Assembly: GCF_003143555.1 (NCBI RefSeq)
Contig: NZ_CP029347.1
Coordinates: 1,178,001 to 1,242,000, forward strand
Origin: Saliniradius amylolyticus
GTDB taxonomy: Bacteria; Pseudomonadota; Gammaproteobacteria; Enterobacterales; Alteromonadaceae
DNA: 64,000 nucleotides
Direction: 5' to 3'
In this document: positions 35,901 through 45,403 of the stretch, piece after piece
How the letters are laid out: the number at the start of each line of letters is the position of its first letter
Numbering within the stretch: the stretch's first letter is position 1
Translations under genes and position numbers: made by a program
Notes under the pieces: model-generated
Seen by the model: the letters and a program-made list of their open reading frames with translations, nothing else
What the model was told of the DNA's origin: nothing
Database searches by the model: none

Positions 35901-36204
35901 GCAACAGGCCCGAAGCTGGCTAGAGGCATTTGAGCACTGCCGTCGAATGGGGTTGACACAACCCCAGCCGTTTTTAGTGCGGTTGGCCGATATCTGGTTG
36001 GATAAACAAGACCCACAACGGGTTTTGCAGGCCTTTAGCGAAGACAGCCATTACGCCGAAGGAAGCGACCCTTACATCGGGCGTTGCTTTCCTGAACTTA
36101 GCGAGGTCTGGGAGGCGTTCTGTCATTACAGTGAAACCCTTTGGGGGCCAGCAATGGCGGCGCGACAGCGCCTGACCGCGGAGGAATTCTATGAAGGCGC
36201 TTGA
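32935..36204 (+). CDS. recC: Exodeoxyribonuclease V, gamma subunit (RecC)
   Basis: A 1,089-residue RecC, the subunit that scans for Chi and splits the strands in the RecBCD helicase-nuclease. Conserved features are PVWVQSPGMAQWLKLRIAE near residue 35, LTVFGISALPKQQLEVLQAL near 215, and GAVNFCTLMPMRAVPFKLVCLLGMND near 645. The length is close to the E. coli protein. No ideal Shine-Dalgarno is seen before ATG 32935. recB begins 14 nt before its stop, so the three genes form an operon. Confidence 0.95.
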   Translation: MLHLIQSNKMEVLAEQLCEQLRAPVDLTRVFAERPVWVQSPGMAQWLKLRIAERHKIAANLSFPLPSSYIWQLYQQCLPDLPDESAFTKDNMTWKLMALLPELSGEPEFAAVRDYLADNDSVKRYRLALKMADVFDQYLVYRPDWIQAWEGGQDRLEDTQVTEHPWQPILWRSLVNKTRELGESHWHRANLHQQLLEALRHHPPSDLPDSLTVFGISALPKQQLEVLQALSEHTEVFVYWLNPSCHYWGDLVDEKRRARIRVSDALSEQQRADYLDVGNPLLASWGKLGQDFQDMLLDAEPEPLEAFVRVPPSHLLSHLQHEIDELTCRDEPDLAPEALWCDEQGKIPVDSDDRSLSFVSCHSRQRELEVLHDEILRFLDTHPAADIGDIIVMMPDVAQYAPLIHGVFGRQDDPLSLPYSISDRHVAEESPLISSFLSLLNLQDSRFGLSEVMDILDVPAVRRRFELSEAEFDLCRYWLIDAGARWGLDDRDKARWQVPEVLQNTWLFALERLLAGYAASCDTLSLTSHLSPYADIEGQSAQALGKLLVFVQHLQWLQAECLASNSLSHKSNQAREALNGFYRPDEGDLAYIQQLQQAIDSVSEHGRQYAEAVEQRVFVLALEQELEQKGVGQRFLAGAVNFCTLMPMRAVPFKLVCLLGMNDADYPRQVTPMGFDLMQLATPRKGDRSRRLDDKYLFLEAILSAREALYISYIGRSQRDNSDLLPSVLVSELLDYCEQVYRSDNSRVSLREQLCCQAPLQPFDRTCFEPDAPQSYQKHWLALAENEHRSLTIKAFADTPLPDLPDSDSLDIQDWIGFLQNPCKGFFQQRWQVRFGQLQEQQEDEEPFALDGLTQYQLRQSLVEEERPDSAAYFAAQGLLPPGNMGELALQPVKTQAQRIKERLSVLTANIKARELDLDLKLGESRISGRQHHIYGRRLVLWRAGKVRPGHELELWLKLLLLSASGHAVDHGIYLGSEDKLCVFDAPDTQQARSWLEAFEHCRRMGLTQPQPFLVRLADIWLDKQDPQRVLQAFSEDSHYAEGSDPYIGRCFPELSEVWEAFCHYSETLWGPAMAARQRLTAEEFYEGA

Positions 36205-39200
36205 TATTCCGGCGTTTGCCCTTGACCGTTCGGCGCTCATCGAAGCCAGTGCAGGCACTGGTAAGACCTTTACCATTGCGCATTTGTATTTGAGACTGCT
36301 GCTCGGGCATCAGTGCGATGCCAGGACTGTGGATCAGATCCTGGTAGTGACCTTTACTAACGCAGCCACCGCCGAGTTAAAAGATCGCATTCGCCAGCTT
36401 ATCATGCAGGCGGTCCAGGCCCTGTTCGCGTCAGAAACGGATGGTGTGTTGGGAGAGATTCTATCCGATGTTGAGGATAAGTCGCTGGCCTGTCAGCGGC
36501 TCATACTGGCGGCCCGACAGCTGGATGAGGCCAGTATTTATACTATTCACGGTTTTTGCCAGCGTATGTTGGTGCAGCACGCCTTTGAAAGTGGTTCGGC
36601 CTATCAGCAACAGTTGATCACCGACGAATCAGAGCTGTTGCAGCACGCGGCGAATGACTTCTGGCGTCGTCATATTAGTCCTACTGATAAGGACAGCCTG
36701 ACGCAGATTCTGGCCATTTGGGCGACGCCTGCAGAGCTTACCAAGACCATCGGGCCGTTATTGTCCCGAGCCATAACGTTGGAAGCGCCTCTGACCACGG
36801 CTTCACAGGTGAGAGGGACATTAGAAGACGTCGTCAGTCAGCTCAAGCGCTGGTGGCTGGATAAACGTCTGCCAGAGCATTTTGCCAAGGCCGATTTTAA
36901 GAAAGGTCGTAAGCTGGCCCGTCCCGAACTGATCGAAGCCTTCACAGCCTATTGCCAGTCTGATGCCTTGCTGCCCGACGGAGAGCTCGGCTTTGAGCAG
37001 TTGCAGTCGGCGAAGGTGTATGAAGCGGAAAAAAAGGCCAGTAAGGTTTTAACCTCGCTGGACTTTAGTCTGGTGGATGAGGCTTTGCACTTGCATCAGC
37101 AGTGGTTACAGGGCTTAAAGGCAGAGCTTCTGGAAAAGGCCGTAGCCGAAGTGCGTGACCAGCTGCGCCGGGACAAGCGTCGCCAGGCACTGCTCAGTCC
37201 CGATGATCTGCTCAGTCAATTGGGTGAGGCACTGATATCCGAACAGGGCGAAGCACTGGCTGCGGCGATCCGTGAGCAATACCCCAAAGCCATGATCGAT
37301 GAGTTTCAGGATACTGATCCGGTGCAGTTTGAGATCTTCCGTCGCATTTATCCGGCTGATAATCACCAAAACAGCCTGATCCTGATTGGTGATCCCAAGC
37401 AGGCCATCTACGGTTTTCGCGGCGCCGATATCTATACCTACATTGAAGCCAAGCATTGGGTGGATGCCGCCCAGCACTATACGCTGGATAGCAACTGGCG
37501 CAGCCGTCCGTCGCTGGTGGAAGGGGTCAATCGACTATTCTCACAAAGTCAGTACGGCTTTCTGTTCGATAAGGACATTCCCTTTAGTCCGGTAAAGGCT
37601 AAGAATCGGCAGCATTGGCTGGAAATCGACGGTCAGCGTAGCGAGGGGATGACCTTCTGGCACTGGCAAACAGCGTCGGCATCTACCTTTCGCGCTATGG
37701 CGCCTACCGTGGCCCAGCAGTGCGCCAATACTCTGGCCGGGTTGCTGAATCAGGCACAGACCGGGCAAACCGCTATTGTGGATGCTTCGGGACAGCGCAG
37801 CCCTCTGACACCGGGGGATTGCTGCGTGTTAGTGAATAACCGCAACGAAGCGCAAGTGCTGGCGCAAACCTTCAAGCGTGTCGGTATCGACAGCGTGTTT
37901 TTATCCCGCGAGAGCGTGTTTGATACCCCGCTGGCGTTGGAATTATTTTACTTGTTACAGGCACTGGCACACCCCAGTGACGAACAGGCAGTGAAAGCCG
38001 CGTTGTTAACTGAATTGGTGGGCCTCAGCGCGAGTGAGTTTGAACACTGGTTGAGCCATGACCAGCGTTGGCAACAGTTACTGTGGGAGTTTGGCCGTTG
38101 GCACAGAGTCTGGCGGCAACAGGGCATTGCCAGTGCTCTGAATCAGGCACTGGATTTTTTATCGGCGTTTGAGCGCCAGATGGCCCGCCCTGACGGAGTA
38201 CGGCGGATCACCGACTTGCGCCATCTCAGCGAGCTATTGCAACAACAAAGCCAACAGCTAGAGGGAGAAAGTCAATTGTTGCGCTGGTATCAGCACCGTC
38301 TGCAGGCTCCCGAAGCGCAGGATAATGTTCAACAGTTAAGGCTGGAAACCGATGCCAACCTGGTTCAAATCGTTACCGTGCACAGCTCCAAAGGGCTGGA
38401 ATACCCGGTGGTGTTCTATCCCTTTAGTTGCAATAGCCAACCGCTCAGGGAGGCCTTTTATCATGATGCCACTGGGCAGTTGAAACTGGCCGGAAACGAT
38501 GAGCCGGAGGGTGTGAAACAGGCCGAGTACGAACAGCTGGCGGAGCAGTTGAGGCTGCTTTATGTGGCGCTGACCCGCGCCGCCTTAGCCTGTTTTGTGG
38601 GGGTGTGGAATCCTGCCCACCGTGGCAAACAGTCGGTGCTCAAGCAAGTGGCGGTGGGCAAGCTGGTATTAAAAGACGGTGATGAGCCGGATGATGCCTG
38701 CCTGAGTCAGCGATTCACGGAATTGGCTGACGGTGACACGCTGCATTATCTGCCCCTGGAATTGGACCCAGAGGCAGAACCGACTTATTACCGGGCTTAC
38801 AGTGACGAGCAGCAAGGGCTCGCCTGTGCCCAGTTAAGTCGCAGTTTGATGCGCCAGTGGCGCGTAACCAGCTACTCGGCTTTAAGCCAGACTCAGGTTG
38901 CCGATGAGCCAGATTCGCAGGAGGAAGCGCCGGTGCCCGGACTGGATGAAGGCAGAGACAAGGTCCTGTCCACTCCTGAGACTGAGTCAGTCACGCCTTT
39001 TAGCTTTCAGCGCGGTGCTCAGGCGGGCTCTTTCTTGCATGATATTCTGGAGCATAGCCTGCCACTGAGTGAGCCCGGTAGAATCCGGGATGTAGTGCTT
39101 AAGATGGCGAAAAAATACGCTATCTTGCCGACAAAATGGCTGAGTCAGATAGAGGAAGGCGCTGATACACTGTCACCGGAGGCCGCGGAGGTAGAAAGCC

Positions 39201-39790
39201 AGGTCGGGATGTTGTGTCACTGGATAATGTCGGTGATGCGCCATCCTGTCGGGGCGCTGGATAATGTCAGCTTGTCGGAGATCGGACAGCTTAAAGCAGA
39301 AATGGAGTTTTATCTGCCGCTGGAGCAGGTGGGCGCCAGTCAGTTTAACCGGGTCTTGAATCAGCACGAGCCCATGCTAAACGCTAACTATCAGTTTGAG
39401 CGGCTCTCTGGCATGTTAAAAGGCTACATCGATCTTACCGTTGTCCATGAGGGGCGCTGCTTTGTGGCCGACTATAAGTCCAACTACCTAGGCGATACTC
39501 TCGCCGATTATCAGGGAGAGGCGCTGCACGAGGCTATGTTGGAACACGATTATTATCTGCAGGCAATTCTGTACGTGCTGGCGCTGCATCGCTGGCTGAA
39601 GGTCTACTGGCCCGGCTACGACTTTGATACTCATATGGGCGGCAGTCTGTATCTGTTTTTACGGGGAATGGACGGTCAGACGAAAGATTCCGGTGTCTTA
39701 CATTATCAGCCCCCCAAGGCATTGATCCTGGCTCTGGATGACTTATTCGACGGGCAAACCCCTCAGGTGGAGCAATTAAGTTTATGTTAG
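36191..39790 (+). CDS. recB: Exodeoxyribonuclease V, beta subunit (RecB)
   Basis: A 1,199-residue RecB: an SF1A helicase (3' to 5') with a C-terminal nuclease. The Walker A motif EASAGTGKTFTIA lies at about residues 18-30, motif II is AMIDEFQDTDPVQFEIF, and GDPKQAIYGFRGADIYTY is motif III. The nuclease domain has the metal/catalytic residues in FVADYKSNYLG near residue 1095. It overlaps recC by 14 nt and recD by 7 nt. Unlike in E. coli, no ptr protease gene interrupts the cluster. Confidence 0.96.
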   Translation: MKALDIPAFALDRSALIEASAGTGKTFTIAHLYLRLLLGHQCDARTVDQILVVTFTNAATAELKDRIRQLIMQAVQALFASETDGVLGEILSDVEDKSLACQRLILAARQLDEASIYTIHGFCQRMLVQHAFESGSAYQQQLITDESELLQHAANDFWRRHISPTDKDSLTQILAIWATPAELTKTIGPLLSRAITLEAPLTTASQVRGTLEDVVSQLKRWWLDKRLPEHFAKADFKKGRKLARPELIEAFTAYCQSDALLPDGELGFEQLQSAKVYEAEKKASKVLTSLDFSLVDEALHLHQQWLQGLKAELLEKAVAEVRDQLRRDKRRQALLSPDDLLSQLGEALISEQGEALAAAIREQYPKAMIDEFQDTDPVQFEIFRRIYPADNHQNSLILIGDPKQAIYGFRGADIYTYIEAKHWVDAAQHYTLDSNWRSRPSLVEGVNRLFSQSQYGFLFDKDIPFSPVKAKNRQHWLEIDGQRSEGMTFWHWQTASASTFRAMAPTVAQQCANTLAGLLNQAQTGQTAIVDASGQRSPLTPGDCCVLVNNRNEAQVLAQTFKRVGIDSVFLSRESVFDTPLALELFYLLQALAHPSDEQAVKAALLTELVGLSASEFEHWLSHDQRWQQLLWEFGRWHRVWRQQGIASALNQALDFLSAFERQMARPDGVRRITDLRHLSELLQQQSQQLEGESQLLRWYQHRLQAPEAQDNVQQLRLETDANLVQIVTVHSSKGLEYPVVFYPFSCNSQPLREAFYHDATGQLKLAGNDEPEGVKQAEYEQLAEQLRLLYVALTRAALACFVGVWNPAHRGKQSVLKQVAVGKLVLKDGDEPDDACLSQRFTELADGDTLHYLPLELDPEAEPTYYRAYSDEQQGLACAQLSRSLMRQWRVTSYSALSQTQVADEPDSQEEAPVPGLDEGRDKVLSTPETESVTPFSFQRGAQAGSFLHDILEHSLPLSEPGRIRDVVLKMAKKYAILPTKWLSQIEEGADTLSPEAAEVESQVGMLCHWIMSVMRHPVGALDNVSLSEIGQLKAEMEFYLPLEQVGASQFNRVLNQHEPMLNANYQFERLSGMLKGYIDLTVVHEGRCFVADYKSNYLGDTLADYQGEALHEAMLEHDYYLQAILYVLALHRWLKVYWPGYDFDTHMGGSLYLFLRGMDGQTKDSGVLHYQPPKALILALDDLFDGQTPQVEQLSLC

Positions 39791-41646
39791 AGAACTCAGT
39801 TTTAGCTCCGCTGGTTAAAGCCGGTTGGCTGACTCCTCTGGATCAGGGACTGGGGGATTTTGTCGCCCGACACAGTGCAAAATCCGGTCAGGCATTGGGA
39901 GTCATTGCTGCTTTGGTCAGTCGCCAGTTAGCGCGTCAGCAGGTATGCGTGTCCATTAATGATCTGGCGGTGCTTTGGCGGCAGGCGCGAGAGCTAAGCC
40001 CGGGCATGGGCGACTTTCCTTCAATCCACGCTTTAGTTGCCGAGGGCAGTGATGCCATTGCCTCGGCGGATGAACCTTTGGATGGGAGCCTGCAAACGCC
40101 ACTGGTGCTGGCGCAAGATGCCGTTTATTTACAGCGATACTGGCATTATGAAGTGGTCTTAACTCAGCGACTGGAGCAGTTGGCCAAGCGGCGTTATTCG
40201 CTGGATATGGATAGATTGGGCGAGCAACTCGCCTTGTTGTTTGAGGGGCAGGCGGCTCCGGCTCACATTGATTGGCAGCGGATCGCGGTGCTGGTAGCGG
40301 CAACCCGACAGCTTAGTATTATCACCGGCGGGCCGGGCACGGGCAAAACGACTACGGTCAGTCGTTTACTGGCGCTGATTCAGGCCTTATCCGATAAGCA
40401 GGAGCAGCGCATTGCGCTGGCCGCGCCTACCGGCAAGGCGGCTGCTCGGTTGGCCGAGTCCATGGTCGCGGCTAAGGCGCGGTTGCCCGAAAGTATGGCG
40501 TTGGCACTGCCCGAACAGGCCCATACACTGCACCGGCTATTAGGCCCCTTACCCGGTAAGGTGACTTTTCGTCATCATAAAGACAACCCGCTGCCGGTGG
40601 ACACCCTGGTGTTGGATGAAGCCTCAATGGTGGATCTGCCGTTGATGACCAAGTTATTAGAGGCGCTGCCGAGCCACTGTCGATTGATATTACTGGGCGA
40701 TCATCATCAGCTTGCCTCGGTGGAAGTGGGCTCAGTACTCGGCGATATCTGTCAAAGCTGGTATGGGATGACCGACAACCCTGCCGCTCAGTTTGATAGA
40801 GACACCATCCATATGATTCAGGCGGTAACCGGGTATCACCTTGAAGCGGCCCGAAAACCGGTGAGTCTGCTGCAAAATCACCTCGTGCGCTTACACAAAA
40901 GTCATCGCTTCGATGCTGACAGTGGTATTAGCCAGCTAGCGCAGGCCGTGAATGACGGCCAGTTCGAGACGTTAAGTCAGGTGTTAACTCAGAACCACGA
41001 TGATATTCACTGGTACTCAAATCCACAGGTGAAACAGCTTCTCGAACTTCTGGGTGAGGTTTATCCTGACTATTTTCGTGCCTGCCAGCGACGGGATATT
41101 CGGACTGCTTTTCAGGCTTTGAGTCAAATCCAGGTTTTGTGCGCGACCCGCAAAGGTCCCTGGGGTATGGAGCAGCTTAACCTGCTCATTGAGCAGCATC
41201 TGGCCAAGCAGGGATGGATAAAACCGCAGCAGGATTTTTACACCGGCCGGCCGGTCATGGTGACGCAAAATAATTATCGCCTGAACCGCTTTAACGGCGA
41301 TGTGGGCATTGTGATGCCGGATGAGGATGGCCTTATCAAAGTCTGGTTCCAACGTGCCGATGGTGGTTTCGAGAACGCACTGCCCAGCCGTGTGCCTGCT
41401 CATGATACTCTCTATGCCATGACCATCCATAAGAGTCAGGGCTCGGAATTTTCCCATGCGGTGCTCTGTCTACCGAAATCCCCCTCGCCAATTCTCAGTC
41501 GCGAGTTGCTCTACACGGGCATCACCCGGGCCAGGGATAAGATGAGTTTGTTTGCCGGGCAAGGTATTTTGCAGGCTGCGGTCGATCAGCCCTGCCAGCG
41601 TGGTTCAGGGTTGACAATACGACTGGCGGTTAACCATCCCGGTTAG
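39784..41646 (+). CDS. recD: Exodeoxyribonuclease V, alpha subunit (RecD)
   Basis: A 620-residue RecD, the 5' to 3' SF1B helicase of RecBCD. Walker A is ITGGPGTGKTTTVSRLL (about residues 180-196), Walker B is VLDEASMVDLPLM (about 277-289), and GDHHQLASVEVGSVLGD follows. The C-terminal helicase block has TIHKSQGSEFSHAV and YTGITRARDKM. The start overlaps the recB stop. Its own stop overlaps the convergent TonB-like gene by four bases, leaving no room for a terminator between them. Confidence 0.96.
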   Translation: MLENSVLAPLVKAGWLTPLDQGLGDFVARHSAKSGQALGVIAALVSRQLARQQVCVSINDLAVLWRQARELSPGMGDFPSIHALVAEGSDAIASADEPLDGSLQTPLVLAQDAVYLQRYWHYEVVLTQRLEQLAKRRYSLDMDRLGEQLALLFEGQAAPAHIDWQRIAVLVAATRQLSIITGGPGTGKTTTVSRLLALIQALSDKQEQRIALAAPTGKAAARLAESMVAAKARLPESMALALPEQAHTLHRLLGPLPGKVTFRHHKDNPLPVDTLVLDEASMVDLPLMTKLLEALPSHCRLILLGDHHQLASVEVGSVLGDICQSWYGMTDNPAAQFDRDTIHMIQAVTGYHLEAARKPVSLLQNHLVRLHKSHRFDADSGISQLAQAVNDGQFETLSQVLTQNHDDIHWYSNPQVKQLLELLGEVYPDYFRACQRRDIRTAFQALSQIQVLCATRKGPWGMEQLNLLIEQHLAKQGWIKPQQDFYTGRPVMVTQNNYRLNRFNGDVGIVMPDEDGLIKVWFQRADGGFENALPSRVPAHDTLYAMTIHKSQGSEFSHAVLCLPKSPSPILSRELLYTGITRARDKMSLFAGQGILQAAVDQPCQRGSGLTIRLAVNHPG

Positions 41647-42341
41647 TTCTGTTCCGGCTTTTTAAGTCGCCGGTTGATAAAGGGCTGAATATCGCTGGGT
41701 TGGCTACAATCCAAATTCCCGCCGGTGAAACGACTTAACAAGCTAAGCGCCTGACCAATCTGTTTATCACAGTTAATCTCCCATCGAATCTCGCCGGGTT
41801 GCCGGTTTTGCCTGGCTCGGATCTCAGGTTCGATGGGACGTACCATTTCCTGGAGCCGTTGCCGGCGACGTTGCTCCCGGTGCTGGCTAAACAAGGCGTG
41901 ATCCTGCTGCTGTTGTAGCCGGGATATGCTTTTTCGGGTTCGCTCATAAAGCGATTGGTGTGTTGGGAGCGTTTTGGCCTCAGTCCCAGTTTTTCGGGAC
42001 GGGATAGTGGGTGGGCTTGCCGCGGGCCCGGAATAACTTTGGTTCGGGCGTTTTGTTTTGTTGGTATTGGCGCTGTTGTCGGGCTGAGAACTGGTAGGCG
42101 AAGAACTATCAGGCTCACTGGCTTGACTCTCAGCCTCCGTTTGACCCTTTGGCTTACGGGCCGTTGAAGGTGGCCTTGGGGGAGCGTTAATGAGTCTGGC
42201 ATGAATGATGTCACCGTGGATGTCGGCGGACTCCGGGCGATGTAATGACTCGCTAAACCACGCGAACAATACAAGATGCAGGCTCATGGAAAGAAGCCAG
42301 GGTCTCCAGAAACGAAAGGTGATAAGGCGATGTTGGGCCAT
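41643..42341 (-). CDS. TonB/TolA-like single-span membrane protein
   Basis: A protein of about 232 residues with an N-terminal cytoplasmic patch, one membrane helix (WRPWLLSMSLHLVLFAWF), a long Pro/Ser/Lys/Thr-rich region (about 60-125), then charged helices rich in Arg and Gln (ISRLQQQQDHALFSQHREQRRRQRL). The layout resembles TonB or TolA periplasm-spanning proteins, but no recognised TonB C-terminal domain is apparent; two cysteines lie in the last 50 residues. ATG 42341 is preferred over 42374 for the N-terminus. The function is unknown. It is not obviously in an operon with the DUF2062 gene upstream. Confidence 0.5.
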   Translation of the reverse strand: MAQHRLITFRFWRPWLLSMSLHLVLFAWFSESLHRPESADIHGDIIHARLINAPPRPPSTARKPKGQTEAESQASEPDSSSPTSSQPDNSANTNKTKRPNQSYSGPAASPPTIPSRKTGTEAKTLPTHQSLYERTRKSISRLQQQQDHALFSQHREQRRRQRLQEMVRPIEPEIRARQNRQPGEIRWEINCDKQIGQALSLLSRFTGGNLDCSQPSDIQPFINRRLKKPEQN

Positions 42342-42471
42342 CCATTGCAACGAACAGGCTGAGCAATGCAACAATAGAGGTTAGCTAAGGGGAGAAGTTC
42401 CTCTATCGTTTCTCTTTGTTTTTAGACTTTAGCACCGTTTCTGGGGAGCCCGGCACTTTGGGTACGCGGTA

Positions 42472-43005
42472 TCAGCTATCAGAAGACGCCGATTTTCGTT
42501 GTGCTCGGCGTTTATTCCAGTGTCTCACCACCGACCAGCGCCAGAGCAAATTCATACCAAAATATCCGGCCAGCCCCGCGACGATGGCGCAGATGCCGCA
42601 GCCTACCAAAAATGCCGGCCCGATGGTGCTGATGCTTTGTACCACCCAGTCCCAGCTAAGCTCAAAAGCAAAACTTTGAATTTCCTCACCCAGGGCAAAG
42701 ACGCCCACCAGGTAGGCGCCGTAAAACATGGGTGGCATGGTCAAGGGGTTCGTGATCCAGACGGTGGCGACGGATAATGGCAAATTTACCCTGCAGGGAA
42801 TGGCTAAGGCTGCAGCCAGCCACATCTGGAAAGGCACTGGCCAGAACGCGAAGAAAAGGCCAATACCAAAGGCGCCAGCGGCCGAGCGGCGATTGAGATG
42901 CCATAGGTTGGCGTCGTGCAATAGCGTGCCGAATACGGCCAGCGCGCGCTGTTCACGTATTTTTTGATGATCTGGTAAAAAACGTCTAATAAATTTTCTA
43001 GGCAT
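42472..43005 (-). CDS. DUF2062 family membrane protein
   Basis: A 177-residue protein of the DUF2062 family. The N-terminus MPRKFIRRFLPDHQKIREQRAL is basic, followed by the conserved segment LWHLNRRSAAGAFGIGLFFAFWPVPFQMW and ITNPLTMPPMFYGAYLVG, each part of a membrane helix, and a third hydrophobic stretch near residue 130. The family's function is not established. The start is ATG 43005; the upstream in-frame starts belong to sequence overlapping comEC. It diverges from comEC, with the starts about 50 bp apart. Confidence 0.85.
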   Translation of the reverse strand: MPRKFIRRFLPDHQKIREQRALAVFGTLLHDANLWHLNRRSAAGAFGIGLFFAFWPVPFQMWLAAALAIPCRVNLPLSVATVWITNPLTMPPMFYGAYLVGVFALGEEIQSFAFELSWDWVVQSISTIGPAFLVGCGICAIVAGLAGYFGMNLLWRWSVVRHWNKRRAQRKSASSDS

Positions 43006-43057
43006 AGCATTCTCAGAGTAGCACGACACCCGAAGGGATCTCATCGGCAAGCGCATT

Positions 43058-45310
43058 ATGGATAGATGGCTTTTCAGTTTTATTATCGCCAACGTATCGG
43101 CCCTGATTTGGTATCAGTTGCCTCCCGTCTGGCTTGTCGCCTCAATGGGCATTACAGCCTGTGTGTGCCTGGGCCTTAAGCGTTTCATCTTATCCGGTTT
43201 GCTGGCCGGTATTGTCTGGGCGGCGAGTGTAGGCCATTGGTATGCCTCTTGGCAACTGCCACAGGTAGAGTTAGAGCAGCCGCTTTGGGTTGAGGGGCAG
43301 GTTGTCTCGGCTGCCAACGATAAACACCGAGCGCGCTTTACGCTTGAGCTGACACGTTTTAACGGGCTGTCAGTCCGTGGAGTCGCTCCTGCGTTGCGAC
43401 TCAGCTGGCGCTACCCACCGGATCCGGTTTATTCGGGCCAAAACCTGCGGCTTTGGGTAAAGCTCAAACCCGCCCATGGCTCACTTAATTTAGGCGGCTT
43501 TAATTATCAGCGCTGGTTGCTGGCCAACGGCATTGTGGCCACAGGTTATGTGAAATCGGATAAGAACAACCGGTGGTTAAATAGTGAGTATCAGTGGCGA
43601 CAGTATTGGGTGAATCGTCTCAAGGAGTCAGAGTTGCCGGCTAAACGCTGGCTACTGGCCTTATCGCTGGGTGAGCGAAGCCTTCTGCAGGATGAAGACT
43701 GGCAGTTGCTGCAATCATTGGGGCTTTCGCACCTAGTGGCCATTTCTGGTTTGCATCTTGGGATTGTCGCTGGTCTCGGCTATGCAGTTTTGGCCTGGGG
43801 TCTGAGTTTCTTAATGCGCCAACGCCAGTGGTTTAACGGTCACAGTGCTGCTTTACTGGGGGCTGCTGCGGTAACTCTGGGGTATGCGTACTTATCCGGG
43901 TTTCAGTTGCCGGTGCTCAGGGCCTGGTTGATGTTGGTGCTGTTCGGTGCTTTGGTGATATTCAGGCAATATTGGTCCCCGCGGCGATTCTTACTGGTGT
44001 CGGTGACGGTATTTTTGCTGCTGTTTCCACTGAGTCTCTACAGCCTGAGTTTTTGGCTAAGCTTTGGGGCCATTGTGATCATCGGGTTTATATTCTGGCG
44101 CTGGCCGACGAGGCGCCGACGTTGGAATCTGGCTAATGCAATGATTAACCTGATCAAGCTGCAATTGGGGCTCAGCGTACTGATGATGCCACTGGTGGTT
44201 TGGCAGTTTGGCGTTGTTTCCTGGCTGGCGCCGCTGGTTAATTCTCTGGCGGTGCCTGTGGTGAGCTTGCTCATAGTACCTGCCTGCTTGTTGCTGGTGG
44301 TGGGCTTGATGTTTTGGCCAAGCGGGGCTCTCGTAGGCTTTGAAGCCTTAGGGGCATTGCTGGACTGGTTGATGACTGGCGCTCAGACGTTACATCATTG
44401 GGATTTATCCAGCACATTATTGTCTCAGGTATCGGGGGCGGTCTGGCTGTGTCTGGCGTTGGCCCTGGTGTGGTTTTTGTTGCCCCCATTGCCGCTACAT
44501 CGTGGTTGGGGATTGATACTCTGCCTGCCGTTAATCAGTTATCTACTGCCCGCCAAGGCCCCTTATTGGCAACTGGACTTGGTGGATGTGGGGCAGGGGC
44601 TGTCCGTTATCGTTCAATCCGGTAGCCGGGCGCTTTTATATGATACGGGGCCTGCCTATCCCAGTGGCTATAACGCGATCGACAGTCATGTATTGCCGTT
44701 GCTGCATCATGAAGGAATTACCCGGCTTGATCATGTGTTTATCAGTCACAGCGATAATGACCACAGCGGCGGACTGGATATATTACGTTCCCATATGCCG
44801 GTAGCTCAGTTATTAACGCCGGAGGATAATTGTATCAGGGGCTGGCAGCAGCAATGGCAGGGACTGACCTTAAGGGTGTTATGGCCACCGGGGCCGGTGC
44901 ACGACAGTGATAATGCAGACTCCTGTGTCCTTAACATCACAGGGCCAAACCACAGTGTTCTGTTGACCGGTGATATTGGTAAGACCGAGGAACTGGCGCT
45001 GCTGTCTGGCGCGAATGAGGTATTGGACGCTACCGTTTTGCTGGTGCCGCACCATGGCAGTAATACCTCATCAAGTCATAGTTTTATTATTAGGGTATTG
45101 CCCGAGCTGGCTTTGTTCAGCGCTGGCTTTGCCAATCGCTGGGATTTTCCTCGGGCTGGGGTGGTACAGCGCTATCGGCAGCAGAATATTAACACCCTCA
45201 GCACCCATCGACAGGGACAGATCCGGCTAAGATTTTACCCGGACGGGAGATGGCAAGTCTTGACCTATCGCCGTGATCTGGCGCCTTACTGGTACCACCC
45301 CCGGCGCTGA
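43058..45310 (+). CDS. comEC: DNA internalisation-related competence protein ComEC/Rec2
   Basis: A 750-residue inner-membrane protein for uptake of single-stranded DNA across the cytoplasmic membrane. N-terminal membrane helices and an OB-like segment are followed by the Competence domain (LSLGERSLLQDEDWQLLQSL, GLSHLVAISGLHLGIVAG at about 200-245) and eight or so further helices. The C-terminal metallo-beta-lactamase-like domain has VDVGQGLSVIVQSGSRALLY and the HxxDH-type motif SHSDNDHSGGLDIL. The length is standard. It is followed by msbA after 93 bp, as in many gammaproteobacteria. Confidence 0.93.
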   Translation: MDRWLFSFIIANVSALIWYQLPPVWLVASMGITACVCLGLKRFILSGLLAGIVWAASVGHWYASWQLPQVELEQPLWVEGQVVSAANDKHRARFTLELTRFNGLSVRGVAPALRLSWRYPPDPVYSGQNLRLWVKLKPAHGSLNLGGFNYQRWLLANGIVATGYVKSDKNNRWLNSEYQWRQYWVNRLKESELPAKRWLLALSLGERSLLQDEDWQLLQSLGLSHLVAISGLHLGIVAGLGYAVLAWGLSFLMRQRQWFNGHSAALLGAAAVTLGYAYLSGFQLPVLRAWLMLVLFGALVIFRQYWSPRRFLLVSVTVFLLLFPLSLYSLSFWLSFGAIVIIGFIFWRWPTRRRRWNLANAMINLIKLQLGLSVLMMPLVVWQFGVVSWLAPLVNSLAVPVVSLLIVPACLLLVVGLMFWPSGALVGFEALGALLDWLMTGAQTLHHWDLSSTLLSQVSGAVWLCLALALVWFLLPPLPLHRGWGLILCLPLISYLLPAKAPYWQLDLVDVGQGLSVIVQSGSRALLYDTGPAYPSGYNAIDSHVLPLLHHEGITRLDHVFISHSDNDHSGGLDILRSHMPVAQLLTPEDNCIRGWQQQWQGLTLRVLWPPGPVHDSDNADSCVLNITGPNHSVLLTGDIGKTEELALLSGANEVLDATVLLVPHHGSNTSSSHSFIIRVLPELALFSAGFANRWDFPRAGVVQRYRQQNINTLSTHRQGQIRLRFYPDGRWQVLTYRRDLAPYWYHPRR

Positions 45311-45403
45311 TTAGCTAACAGTTGGGGATTAGGGCTATGGCGGTTACAATAGACGCTATCTTGCCCATCGTCCGGGCGTATCGGAATAATAATAGCGAAT
45401 TCA

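Noticed and set aside
41735-42274. 179-codon ORF on the minus strand in another frame of the TonB-like gene
   Set aside because: Pro/Ser/Arg-rich composition fits the out-of-frame reading of the TonB-like gene, which has the better membrane segment and start.
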